A DNA stretch of 24,671 bases. Origin: JBLIDK01 sp047632595. GTDB taxonomy: Bacteria; Bacteroidota; Bacteroidia; Sphingobacteriales; Sphingobacteriaceae. Positions 9,059 through 17,022 of this stretch are shown in pieces. Below the pieces are notes generated by a model. It ran no database searches. It worked only from the letters and a program-made list of their open reading frames with translations, and had not been told where the DNA came from. Every line of letters begins with the position of its first letter. The first letter of the stretch is position 1. The stretch is taken from assembly GCA_047632595.1 (NCBI GenBank), contig JBLIDK010000034.1, forward strand, positions 1 through 24,671, written 5' to 3'. A program made the translations under genes and the position numbers.

Positions 9059-9070
9059 GAATTAATACAA

Positions 9071-9088
9071 ACTTAATATTGGCTTAAT
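9071..9088 (+). promoter_or_regulatory. PHO-box-like direct repeat before the TonB receptor
   Basis: ACTTAAT-ATTG-GCTTAAT is a 7-4-7 direct repeat (11-nt period). A -7-like box CAACTTTG (9110-9117, one base off TAnnTTTG) lies 21 nt downstream, so the repeat occupies the -33 region, as PHO boxes do in activated promoters. The receptor starts 14 nt after the -7 box. Confidence 0.55.
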
Positions 9089-9131
9089 TATAACGATACC
9101 TTGGAACGGCAACTTTGTAGCATAAGCAAAA

Positions 9132-11930
9132 ATGATGAAAAAGACTTTCTTCTTCTTACTAACTTTACTCACGTGCACAGCAATATTTTCCCAAACGGGT
9201 ATAATTAGAGGAAATATAATAGATAACGAAACTGGCGAAACTCTTATTGGCGCAAACGTTCTTCTTTTAGGAACCAGTTTTGGCACTGTCACTGATATTG
9301 ATGGAGACTTTTTATTTGAAAATATTCCTGTTGGGGAATACACTTTAAACATTTCCTACATATCTTATTTAAATCAAAAAATAGACAATGTTGTTGTTAG
9401 TGAATCCAAAATAACAACTATAGACTTTAAACTAGTGGAAGATGTTGTTGCTTTAAACGAAGTAACTATTGTTGCAACGGAAATAAGAAATAGTGAAGCA
9501 GCCTTATTAAGTATTCAGAAAAAAAGTGCTGGTGTTATAGATGGGATTTCGGCTTCACAAATATCTAAAAGTGGTGATGGCGATGTAGCAAGTGCAATAA
9601 AAAGAGTAAATGGAGTAACAATTGAAGGTGGAAAATATGTTTATGTGCGTGGTTTAGGTGAGCGTTATAGTAAAACAGCAGTAAACGGAGCAGAACTTCC
9701 TGGAGTGGATCCTGATAGAAATGCAGTGCAAATGGATTTATTTCCTACTGCCCTAATTAATAATCTTGTGGTTTATAAAACCTTTACTCCAAACTTGCCC
9801 GCTAGTTTTACTGGAGGGTATATCAATATCGAAACAAAAGATTTTCCAGATAAATTTACTCTTAATTTTTCTACTGGTTTTGGTTACAATAAAAATGCTA
9901 ACCTAAATAAAAACTTTTTAACCTATGATGGGAGCAAGAATGACAAATTGGGATTTTACGATGGTTCAAGAGATGCCCCAGTTGTTGGCGAGGTTCCAGA
10001 TTTTGGAGCTGCAACAAATGATAAGGAAATAGCAGCTGAACTTGCGAATGACACAAAAGCATTTTCAAATCAAATGGACTTTAAAAGAGAGGTGCAATTT
10101 TTAAATACTTCTTATTCATTTGGCGTAGGGAACCAACATAAGGTTTTTGGGAATTCTTTGGGATACTTTGGAGCAATCACTTATTCAAGGTCCTTAGATG
10201 CTTATTATGACGGAGAAATTGGACGATATTTTTTGAATAGAGAAGGAGATTCAAAACTAATAAGAGAATTGTATTACAAGGATGAAAAATCTACAGATGA
10301 CGTTTTGGTTGGTGCGCTAGCAAATATTGGGTATAAAATTGGAACCAATAACAAAATAGGAGCAACCTTCCTGCAAAATCAAAGTACATCAGTTGAAACA
10401 AGGTATCAATCAAAAGGAGAAAAACAGCGAGTTGATCCAGATGCAACTATAAATTCAAGAAAACTTGGGTACCAAGCAAGAACAAGCAGAACCTTACAAT
10501 TAAAAGGAGATCATGTTCTAAACCAAAAAAGAGGAGTGAAATTAAGCTGGCTTACTTCTCAGAGCAACTCTGAGCACTTAGAGCCAGATTTGAGATACTT
10601 TACCATAGTTGAAAAATTTGGTGAACAATTAATAGACGTAACTCTTAGTGACGCTCCTATTCGTTTTTTTAGAAGTATGGAAGAACAAAGCAGAGATTCA
10701 AAAGTTAATGTTGAAGTGCCTTTCACTTTTATAGGCACATCAAAATCAAAACTAAGCTTTGGGGTAAGTCATTTAACAAGAGACAGAGTTTTCTTAGAAC
10801 AACGTTATACTTTTAATAACCAAGTGAAGGCATTTGGTGGAGATATTGAAGCCTATTTAAACGATGTTTGGGAGTATGAAGATGGGAGTGGTGGAGCAGG
10901 AGTTTATTTGAGAAATAGATACACTCCGGAAAATAATTACGAGGCCCAACAACAGGTGTCAGCAGCATATGTAATGACAGAGTTGGCTTTAACCGAGGAG
11001 CTAACAGCTCTTGTAGGTGCTAGAATAGAAACAACCGACATCTACCTTGAAACGTATAGCAAAAATGCTCCGGTTGGCGAGCTTAACAATAAAGATGTTC
11101 TTCCATCTCTTAGTCTAAATTATAAATTTTCAGAAAGAACAAAACTAAGAGCAAGTGCAACAAAAACTTTAGCTAGACCAACATTTAGAGAGCTAGCTCC
11201 TTTTGCTTCGTACGATTTCGCAGGAGATTTTGTGGTGATTGGAAATGCAAATTTAGAACGAACAACAATAAACAATTTTGATTTTAGATGGGAAATGTAT
11301 CCTAATTATGGAGAGTTGGTTTCAGTTAGTTTATTCTATAAAGACTTTACCAATCCAATTGAGAAAAAATTTAACCCTCTTGCAGGTAATCCTGAAATAA
11401 ATTATAGAAATGTAGATAAGGCAGAAGTTTTAGGAGTAGAGTTTGAAGCAAGAAAGAAATTAGGAACAATTGCTCCAGTTTTAGCTCCTTTCAATGCAGG
11501 AGGAAATTTAACTCTTGTGCAAAGTAAGGTGCTAATTGATGAGATAGAATTACAAGAAATAAGAATTACAAATTCAGAGGCAAAAGAAGACCGACAAATG
11601 TTTGGTCAGTCGCCTTTTGTGGTTAATTTGTTTCTAGGCTATGAAAATGGCCCAAGCGATATTGAAAGCAACCTGACTTATGCAATTAACGGCCCTAAAC
11701 TTGCATTTGTTGCCGATGGTGGAACGCCAGATGTTTTTGAACAGGGCAGACACTCTTTAAACTGGAACGTCTCGAAGGGGTTTAAAAGCGGTTTAGGATT
11801 AAAGTTTTCTATAAAAAACATATTGGATGCTCCTACGGAATTTACTTATTCCTATCAAGACACAGAATATATCTATTCTAGTTTTAAACGTGGTCAGAGC
11901 TACTCGGTTAGCTTGAAGTATAGTTTGTAA
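9132..11930 (+). CDS. TonB-dependent outer-membrane receptor with carboxypeptidase-regulatory domain
   Basis: 932 aa. Signal peptide MMKKTFFFLLTLLTCTAIFSQ (about 21 residues; a second ATG three nt later is equally possible). A CarboxypepD_reg-like beta-sandwich (about 22-110: GIIRGNIIDNETGETLIGANV, FGTVTDIDGDFLFENIPVGEY) is followed by the plug domain (about 115-235), containing GKYVYVRGLGERYS, GVDPDRNAVQMDLFP and TGGYINIETKDFP. The rest is a 22-strand-type beta-barrel ending in YSVSLKYSL. It takes up a large or scarce solute with energy from TonB-ExbBD, which is not in the window. It belongs to the branch with an RGLGxRYS plug rather than the typical SusC type. The substrate is unknown; the PHO-like box makes a phosphorus compound a candidate. 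Confidence 0.93.
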   Translation: MMKKTFFFLLTLLTCTAIFSQTGIIRGNIIDNETGETLIGANVLLLGTSFGTVTDIDGDFLFENIPVGEYTLNISYISYLNQKIDNVVVSESKITTIDFKLVEDVVALNEVTIVATEIRNSEAALLSIQKKSAGVIDGISASQISKSGDGDVASAIKRVNGVTIEGGKYVYVRGLGERYSKTAVNGAELPGVDPDRNAVQMDLFPTALINNLVVYKTFTPNLPASFTGGYINIETKDFPDKFTLNFSTGFGYNKNANLNKNFLTYDGSKNDKLGFYDGSRDAPVVGEVPDFGAATNDKEIAAELANDTKAFSNQMDFKREVQFLNTSYSFGVGNQHKVFGNSLGYFGAITYSRSLDAYYDGEIGRYFLNREGDSKLIRELYYKDEKSTDDVLVGALANIGYKIGTNNKIGATFLQNQSTSVETRYQSKGEKQRVDPDATINSRKLGYQARTSRTLQLKGDHVLNQKRGVKLSWLTSQSNSEHLEPDLRYFTIVEKFGEQLIDVTLSDAPIRFFRSMEEQSRDSKVNVEVPFTFIGTSKSKLSFGVSHLTRDRVFLEQRYTFNNQVKAFGGDIEAYLNDVWEYEDGSGGAGVYLRNRYTPENNYEAQQQVSAAYVMTELALTEELTALVGARIETTDIYLETYSKNAPVGELNNKDVLPSLSLNYKFSERTKLRASATKTLARPTFRELAPFASYDFAGDFVVIGNANLERTTINNFDFRWEMYPNYGELVSVSLFYKDFTNPIEKKFNPLAGNPEINYRNVDKAEVLGVEFEARKKLGTIAPVLAPFNAGGNLTLVQSKVLIDEIELQEIRITNSEAKEDRQMFGQSPFVVNLFLGYENGPSDIESNLTYAINGPKLAFVADGGTPDVFEQGRHSLNWNVSKGFKSGLGLKFSIKNILDAPTEFTYSYQDTEYIYSSFKRGQSYSVSLKYSL

Positions 11931-11958
11931 TTATTGTAACGTTAATAACATTCAACTT

Positions 11959-12051
11959 TCAAAAAATCAGTTCCTCAATTTCTTCAGGAGTTAAATAGGT
12001 TTGCTCCTTAAACTGCTTGTATTTTTTTGAAGCATGAGATTCTTTTAAAGA
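11959..12051 (-). pseudogene. Out-of-frame C-terminal extension of the HExxH metallopeptidase
   Basis: Directly behind the stop of the metallopeptidase gene, another frame on the same strand stays open for 30 codons. It reads SLKESHASKKYKQFKEQ then TYLTPEEIEELIF and a stop (11959-11961). The helical, charged sequence looks like a natural C-terminus. Removing 2 nt from the TCTCT at the junction would fuse it to WSHS in frame. This points to a frameshift mutation or a sequencing error. Confidence 0.6.
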
Positions 12052-12608
12052 GAATGAGACCAATGATGTAATTGCCAACCAAGGCCTTTTTTAATAGTCA
12101 GGCTATCTATTTCTTTCTCGAATTTTGCTTTAGTTTTTTTAGTGGAATAATCCGTCGCTCGTGAAAATAATTGAAAAAAGTTCCTAGAATTATAATCCGC
12201 AATATGTGCAAACTCATGTGCCAACACCCCAACTCTAGCATTAAAAGGAATATCTAAGTAATTAATAACACTGTCTTTTCTGTGTTTATTAAATCGCACT
12301 ATATATTTTCTGTTTTCTTTTGATCTAAATATAGTTGAGCCAATTGTGGGCCTAACATTTAGAGTAGTTTTAATTTTTGATTTTTTGAATTTAATTCTCG
12401 TGGTTTTTAAAGAAGGGTAATAGGAAAGTGCAGTGTAGAGGGCAAGTTCATGTTCAAATTCAATAGTTTTATTAGTAGAAAATTTAGACTTTATACTGTC
12501 TAAAATAGTACTAAAGTGGGTGCTATCTAATGTGTTATATTCAGATAGGGTTTGTCCTTTGAGAATAAAGGGGGATAGTGAAAAAAGCACAATAATAAAT
12601 ATACGCAT
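12045..12608 (-). CDS. Secreted HExxH zinc metallopeptidase-like protein, probably frameshifted at its end
   Basis: The start is placed at 12608, where MRIFIIVLFSLSPFILKGQ forms a signal peptide; a longer reading from 12647 would put a charged stretch ahead of it. This gives 187 aa. The zincin motif VLAHEFAHIADY has His131, Glu132 and His135. A downstream KFEKEIDSLTIKKGLGW could supply the third zinc ligand (Glu), as in gluzincins. The family is not recognised beyond that. The last residues (WSHSL) precede an open frame of 30 further codons in another phase, so the natural protein is probably about 216 aa. Its 3' end faces that of the TonB receptor. Whether the shortened form is active is unknown; the zinc site is intact. 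Confidence 0.75.
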   Translation of the reverse strand: MRIFIIVLFSLSPFILKGQTLSEYNTLDSTHFSTILDSIKSKFSTNKTIEFEHELALYTALSYYPSLKTTRIKFKKSKIKTTLNVRPTIGSTIFRSKENRKYIVRFNKHRKDSVINYLDIPFNARVGVLAHEFAHIADYNSRNFFQLFSRATDYSTKKTKAKFEKEIDSLTIKKGLGWQLHHWSHSL

Positions 12609-12754
12609 ACTGTTTATAAGCCTTTTGGCCAGATGTGGGAACCGCAAATGATGTGAGATTAGAGTAAATCACAAGATACTAAATTGATTAAAGAGTAGAA
12701 AATCAAATAGTTACTTTAATTGTAAAATAAAGCCCAGTTGATTATTAATTGGAT

Positions 12755-15031
12755 TTAATAAAAGAGCATGAGCCCAGCTCCAAAGCCCATATCACTATCC
12801 ACATGTGTAGTTAAACCGAAATTTTTATTGACAATATATTTCAAGCCATACATGTATTCCATGTCGGTGTTAACCATAAATGCAAATCGTAATCTTTTAG
12901 CTAAGGGTATATCTTCTCTCATTAATTGAAAACGGATGTTGCCATCTGAAAAAACCTCTCCTTGAAGGGTAATTAAAAGCGGCAAAGTATATTCCACTCC
13001 AACAGTAGCCAAAGACCTATTGTCTTTAGAATTAGATTGTCCAAACAGGTTTTCTTCAACTTCTACTGAGGTATCTCGATATCTCCAATCAAAACCAATA
13101 AAGGGCATTAGCCATTGATTTCGGCCAAAATAGCGACCAATATGGGTTTCTGTTTCGTAGCCATGCACATCATGGTAGCCTAAGCGCCACTCAGTACCTA
13201 TACTGTATCGCGTGTTTTGAAACATCGCCATACCATCATTTCCGTTGGTGGCAAAATCGTTTTCAGCCATAAAATGAAAACGATTACTCTCTCGTTGCAG
13301 TTTGTTATAAGCCCATTTCTTATTAGGTAAGTATGGATTAGGTTTTTGATTTTCGTATGAAAACACTCGACTCATACCCGCCATCATGTGATACAGAATA
13401 TGGCAATGAAAAAACCAATCGCCTTCTACATTGGCATTAAATTCAATGGTGTCGGTTTCCATTGGCATAATATCTAGTACATTTTTTAGAGGTGAAAATT
13501 CTCTCATCCCATTTAAAACTCTAAAATCATGTCCATGAAGATGCATTGGATGTCGCATCATTGACCCATTGTACAGGATAATTCGAATGTTCTCTCCTTT
13601 TTTAATTAAGATTTTATCTGTTTCGGCCAACACCTTGTTGTCCATGCTCCAAACATACCTGTTCATATTACCTGTTAATTCAAACTTTAGCTCCTTAATT
13701 GGTGCATTCTTGGGAAGGTTAGTTTTAGTTGGAGATTTGAGAAGACCATAATTTAATGTGGTAATTGGTTCTAATTCTGTTTCAGCATTGGATGCTTGAT
13801 TCATGTTCATTTCAGAATCTTTTGATTTAGAACCATGGTTCATGTGAGCATGAGAATTCTGAACTTTATTGCCAGTAATTTCAGGATACATAACGGTGTT
13901 CATATCCATTTTTTGTAATGACATATCCATTCCCATGTCATCCATCGAACCATCCATTTTCATCATGCCATTCATCATTTTCATTCCCTCAAAATAATTT
14001 AGTTTAGGCATTCGTTTTTCTGGAATTAGTTCTCCATCACCAAAAATTATTGAAGAAGAACCGGTTCTATCTTCGGGAGTGGAAAGAAATTCATAAGACT
14101 TACCATTTTCAGGAATGGTAACAATAACATCGTAGGTTTCAGAAACACCAATTATCAATCTATCTACTTCAACTGGCTCAACATCATTTCCGTCATTTGC
14201 AACTACTGTTATTTTACCCCCTGAATAACTTAGCCAAAAGTAGGAGGATGCACCACCATTGGAAATTCGAAGTCTAATTTTATCACCACCTTTAAATTGC
14301 GGGTATTTTAAGTTCTTTTTACCATTTATAAGAAAGGCATCGTAATAAACATCACTTACGTCCATTGCTAGCATGCGTTTCCATTCGTTACCTATTTTAG
14401 TTGAAAAATAACCCTTTGCAATCGCTTCACTATAACTTTGCACAGAGCCTTTTTTAATAGCGGCATAGTCGTTTGCATTATGAAGCATTCTATGTACGTT
14501 TTCTGGTTTAAGATCCGTCCATTCACTTAATACGAGTGGGATTTCAGGAATATCATCTATGCCCTCTCTTGCTGAAGCGTCGTTCTCTTTTTTATTAAAA
14601 ATTAATGAACCATACATTCCAATTTGCTCTTGTAATCCGCTGTGACTATGATACCAATGTGTGCCATTTTGTATTACCGCAAATCTATAAGTATGCGTTG
14701 TCATGGGTTCAATAGGTTTTTGAGTTAGGTATGGAACTCCATCTTCTTGATTAGGCAAAAACACCCCATGCCAATGCAGTGAGGTGCTTTCCTTCAATTT
14801 ATTATGAACTACAATTTCTGCAGTATCTCCTTCAGTAAAAGTTAAAGTAGGCATTGGAATTTGACCATTAACGGCTATTGCTCTTATGTCTTTGCCAGAA
14901 AAGTTTACTAGTGTATCGCTAATTGTTAATTCATATCTCTTGACTTCTTGTGCAATGGAATTCTCTATTAATAAAAGAAAACCTGACAGCACGAATAAAC
15001 TAAGGCGGAAAAGGGAAATTCTGTTTTTCAT
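12755..15031 (-). CDS. Multicopper oxidase (CopA/PcoA-like) with beta-rich C-terminal extension
   Basis: 758 aa with a signal peptide (cleavage about residue 27), so it is periplasmic or surface-located. All four copper-binding segments are intact: HWH at 86-88, HWYHSH at 125-130, HPMHLHGH at 494-501 and HCHILYHMM at 542-550, including the type-1 copper Cys543. A Met/His-rich stretch (about residues 345-410, for example MMNGMMKMDGSMDDMGMDM) resembles that of CopA/PcoA and CueO and fits Cu(I) binding and oxidation. After the oxidase, about residues 580-758 form amphipathic beta strands (RFHFMAENDFATNGNDGMAM, EWRLGYHDVHGYETETHIGR) ending in GAGLMLFY, much like CopB/PcoB outer-membrane proteins. 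The gene starts 14 nt after the HMA-MauE-like gene, so they form an operon for copper tolerance. Confidence 0.93.
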   Translation of the reverse strand: MKNRISLFRLSLFVLSGFLLLIENSIAQEVKRYELTISDTLVNFSGKDIRAIAVNGQIPMPTLTFTEGDTAEIVVHNKLKESTSLHWHGVFLPNQEDGVPYLTQKPIEPMTTHTYRFAVIQNGTHWYHSHSGLQEQIGMYGSLIFNKKENDASAREGIDDIPEIPLVLSEWTDLKPENVHRMLHNANDYAAIKKGSVQSYSEAIAKGYFSTKIGNEWKRMLAMDVSDVYYDAFLINGKKNLKYPQFKGGDKIRLRISNGGASSYFWLSYSGGKITVVANDGNDVEPVEVDRLIIGVSETYDVIVTIPENGKSYEFLSTPEDRTGSSSIIFGDGELIPEKRMPKLNYFEGMKMMNGMMKMDGSMDDMGMDMSLQKMDMNTVMYPEITGNKVQNSHAHMNHGSKSKDSEMNMNQASNAETELEPITTLNYGLLKSPTKTNLPKNAPIKELKFELTGNMNRYVWSMDNKVLAETDKILIKKGENIRIILYNGSMMRHPMHLHGHDFRVLNGMREFSPLKNVLDIMPMETDTIEFNANVEGDWFFHCHILYHMMAGMSRVFSYENQKPNPYLPNKKWAYNKLQRESNRFHFMAENDFATNGNDGMAMFQNTRYSIGTEWRLGYHDVHGYETETHIGRYFGRNQWLMPFIGFDWRYRDTSVEVEENLFGQSNSKDNRSLATVGVEYTLPLLITLQGEVFSDGNIRFQLMREDIPLAKRLRFAFMVNTDMEYMYGLKYIVNKNFGLTTHVDSDMGFGAGLMLFY

Positions 15032-15045
15032 GTTTTTTCTTTAGC

Positions 15046-15759
15046 TTAAGAATACATAGATAATAACATAAAAGCACTCATAATAATCATCAATAAGTCT
15101 TCAATTATGGTTACAGTGCTCATAGGAAGGTTAAAGACCGCCCCTAAACAAGCACATTTAATTTGCTTTTTATTTAAAACAGATTGTAATACACCAATTA
15201 TACTAATTGACATTACTACCAGTGCAGTTAGATTGGTTACAAATGGATTAAACTGTGTTAAAAATGCAATTCCCAATCCTAACTCTACAAAAGCATAAAT
15301 ATAAGCCCAAGTTGACCAACGTTTTGCTATTACATCGTACATCACATAGCTTTCTACAAATCCTTTCAAATTCAATAATTTAAAAAATGAGAAAACTAGG
15401 AAAAACCCAGCCATAAAATGCTGCATCCATTCGATGTAATTTATTTCAGGATTCTTAAGTTGAACTAATAAAGTAGTAAGCGAAATATATCCAAAAATTA
15501 AAAAAATTGGTGTATAAGTTTTAAACCACGATTTAGTTTGTTCTGCTGTTTCATTATGAATTGCAGATATTTGATAACGCTCTTCTAGCGCATTTTGTAA
15601 CTGATTTAATGGAATATGTTTATCCATTGTGATTGTAGAAGAGTTACTTTCCTTAGAAACTTCAACATTAGTAACATTCTCTAGCATTAGTAAAGATGAC
15701 CTTACTTTTGCTTCGCATGCGCCACAAGTCATGCCATTTATTTGATAGGTATGTGTCAT
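15046..15759 (-). CDS. HMA heavy-metal domain fused to a MauE/DoxX-like membrane protein
   Basis: 237 aa. Residues 1-70 are a heavy-metal-associated domain with the metal site GMTCGAC (Cys12, Cys15). From about residue 80 the protein has four or more membrane helices (PIFLIFGYISLTTLLV, MAGFFLVFSFFKLLNL, LTALVVMSISIIGVL, LLMIIMSAFMLLSMY) resembling the MauE/DoxX group, and a CACLG motif in the loop before the last helix. This combination fits copper or other soft-metal transfer at the inner membrane. It lies between the AraC regulator and the multicopper oxidase on the same strand. An inverted repeat stands before its start, at the end of the regulator gene. Confidence 0.85.
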   Translation of the reverse strand: MTHTYQINGMTCGACEAKVRSSLLMLENVTNVEVSKESNSSTITMDKHIPLNQLQNALEERYQISAIHNETAEQTKSWFKTYTPIFLIFGYISLTTLLVQLKNPEINYIEWMQHFMAGFFLVFSFFKLLNLKGFVESYVMYDVIAKRWSTWAYIYAFVELGLGIAFLTQFNPFVTNLTALVVMSISIIGVLQSVLNKKQIKCACLGAVFNLPMSTVTIIEDLLMIIMSAFMLLSMYS

Positions 15760-15823
15760 TTTATTTAGTTAAAAATCATTACTCAAATATCGACATACTC
15801 AAGAAGTAGTTTATTACAGAATT

Positions 15824-15849
15824 TTGTAAATGATTTACATCATTTACAA
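15824..15849. promoter_or_regulatory. Perfect 11-bp inverted repeat, candidate operator
   Basis: TTGTAAATGAT - TTAC - ATCATTTACAA. It overlaps the stop codon of the AraC gene and lies 65 nt before the start of the HMA-MauE-like gene. No T run follows on either strand, so a terminator is unlikely. The arm contains ATTTACAAG, also present before the RND operon. Confidence 0.55.
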
Positions 15850-16404
15850 GTTCTCTATTTGCTTCCTTTTTTGTTCTTTTAGTGATTTGTAATAGGAAGG
15901 AGAAAAGCCAGTTACTTTTTTGAATTGATTACTTAAATGTGCAACACTGCTATAATTTAATAGGAATGCAATTTCACTTAACGTTGATTCTTTGTAAATA
16001 ATCAATTCCTTAACCCTTTCAATTTTTTGATTTATGTAAAACTTTTCAATTGTGGTATTTTCTGTTTCAGAAAATAAGTTACTTAAGGAATTGTAGTTAT
16101 GGTTTAATTGTGCTGATATATAGGTAGATAAATTGGTTTTAAGTTGGTTATTTTTATTATGAACTAAGTCAATAATTAGGGTTTTAATTTGTTCAATAAC
16201 TTTACTTCTTTTAGTATCCAAAATTTCAAAGCCAAGTTCTTTTAACTTTTTATTTAGCTGTTCTTTTTTAGGATTTAGTGAAGATTCGGAGATTTCAACG
16301 AGCCCTAATTCCACAGATAATGGGTGAAAATCTAATTTTTCTAATTCAGATTTCACTACCAATTTACACCTGTGACATACCATGTTCTTGATGTAGATTT
16401 TCAT
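15844..16404 (-). CDS. AraC-family regulator with HMA-like metal-sensing N-terminus
   Basis: 186 aa. Residues 1-65 resemble an HMA fold with the metal site MVCHRC (Cys10, Cys13) and VELGLVEI. The C-terminal half is a complete AraC DNA-binding domain with both helix-turn-helix units: LSNLFSETENTTIEKFYINQKIERVKELI and LSEIAFLLNYSSVAHLSNQFKKVTGFSPSYYK. I infer that copper or a similar thiophilic metal bound by the first domain controls DNA binding. The next genes on the strand, the HMA-MauE protein and the copper oxidase, are the obvious targets. It lies 72 nt after the OsmC gene and could be co-transcribed with it. Confidence 0.88.
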   Translation of the reverse strand: MKIYIKNMVCHRCKLVVKSELEKLDFHPLSVELGLVEISESSLNPKKEQLNKKLKELGFEILDTKRSKVIEQIKTLIIDLVHNKNNQLKTNLSTYISAQLNHNYNSLSNLFSETENTTIEKFYINQKIERVKELIIYKESTLSEIAFLLNYSSVAHLSNQFKKVTGFSPSYYKSLKEQKRKQIENL

Positions 16405-16476
16405 AGGTTATTGCCTAACATTATTTATTATAGAAGTATAAAATAGAATAACATTTTTGTGGGGGCCTTAAATATT

Positions 16477-16902
16477 TTAAATTAAAGAAGCGTCTAATTC
16501 AATTTTTGCTGTACCATAGGCATATAATCTCGAAATGGGACATTTTTCCTTAGCTACTTGGGCAAGTTCTTTAAATTTATTTTGAGAAAGATCTTTACAA
16601 CTAACTGTGCAGATTAGTTTTATTAGGGTAATACACGGACCTGTTTCATCTTTACCTAAAGTTACTTCAGTACTGGTTTCTATTTTGGAAGGATTAAGAC
16701 CTTCTTCACTAATTAATGCAGAAAGAAACATTGAATAACATCCAGCCTGAGCTGCACCAATCAATTCTTCTGGGTTTGTACCTTTCCCTTCTTCAAATCT
16801 TGAGGCAAAAGTATAAGGGCCATCATAATTACTAAAGGTCATTTGACCTTTACCTTCTTTTAAGGTTCCTACCCATTGGGCACTTGCTTTTCTAGTTGAC
16901 AT
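16477..16902 (-). CDS. OsmC-family peroxiredoxin
   Basis: 141 aa, the usual size of OsmC. These small cytosolic dimers reduce organic hydroperoxides with a pair of cysteines. The two family cysteines are here: Cys55 in GAAQAGCYSMFL and Cys121 in KEKCPISR. GTNPEELIGAA matches the conserved segment before the first Cys. The neighbourhood of efflux and copper genes suggests oxidative or metal-stress protection. A cluster of short inverted repeats lies just upstream, and the terminator of the RND operon separates it from that operon. Confidence 0.92.
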   Translation of the reverse strand: MSTRKASAQWVGTLKEGKGQMTFSNYDGPYTFASRFEEGKGTNPEELIGAAQAGCYSMFLSALISEEGLNPSKIETSTEVTLGKDETGPCITLIKLICTVSCKDLSQNKFKELAQVAKEKCPISRLYAYGTAKIELDASLI

Positions 16903-16922
16903 AGTTTTTTTGCTTTGTGTTT

Positions 16923-16949
16923 TACTAAGTTAGTATAGTTAATTACTAT
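16923..16949. promoter_or_regulatory. Overlapping short palindromes before the OsmC gene, candidate operator
   Basis: TACTAA-G-TTAGTA (16923-16935) is a perfect palindrome. Next to it, ATAGT (16935-16939) and ACTAT (16944-16948) form an inverted pair with spacer TAATT. They lie 21-46 nt before the OsmC start. No regulator gene beyond the AraC protein is near, so the binding protein is unknown. Confidence 0.4.
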
Positions 16950-16967
16950 TCAATCAAATATAAAAAA

Positions 16968-16995
16968 AACCCACACGAATAATTTCGCATGGGTT
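16968..16995 (-). terminator. Terminator of the RND efflux operon
   Basis: AACCCA (16968-16973) pairs with TGGGTT (16990-16995), and CGAA with TTCG inside it around the loop TAAT. On the minus strand a run of seven or more T follows. It lies 28 nt after the stop of the outer-membrane component. Confidence 0.8.
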
Positions 16996-17022
16996 AACGA
17001 TTTAAAAAGAACAAACTTTATT

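Noticed and set aside
7616..11930. SusC/SusD polysaccharide utilisation locus
   Set aside because: The lipoprotein is not SusD-like and no glycoside hydrolases or carbohydrate regulators are near.
12045..12055. Programmed -1 frameshift in the metallopeptidase gene
   Set aside because: The TTTAAAA run is not in the phase needed for a slippery heptamer in the upstream frame, and no following structure is evident; a mutation or sequencing error is simpler.
15824..15849. Inverted repeat as a terminator of the AraC gene
   Set aside because: The arms are AT-rich and no T run follows on either strand; an operator is more likely.
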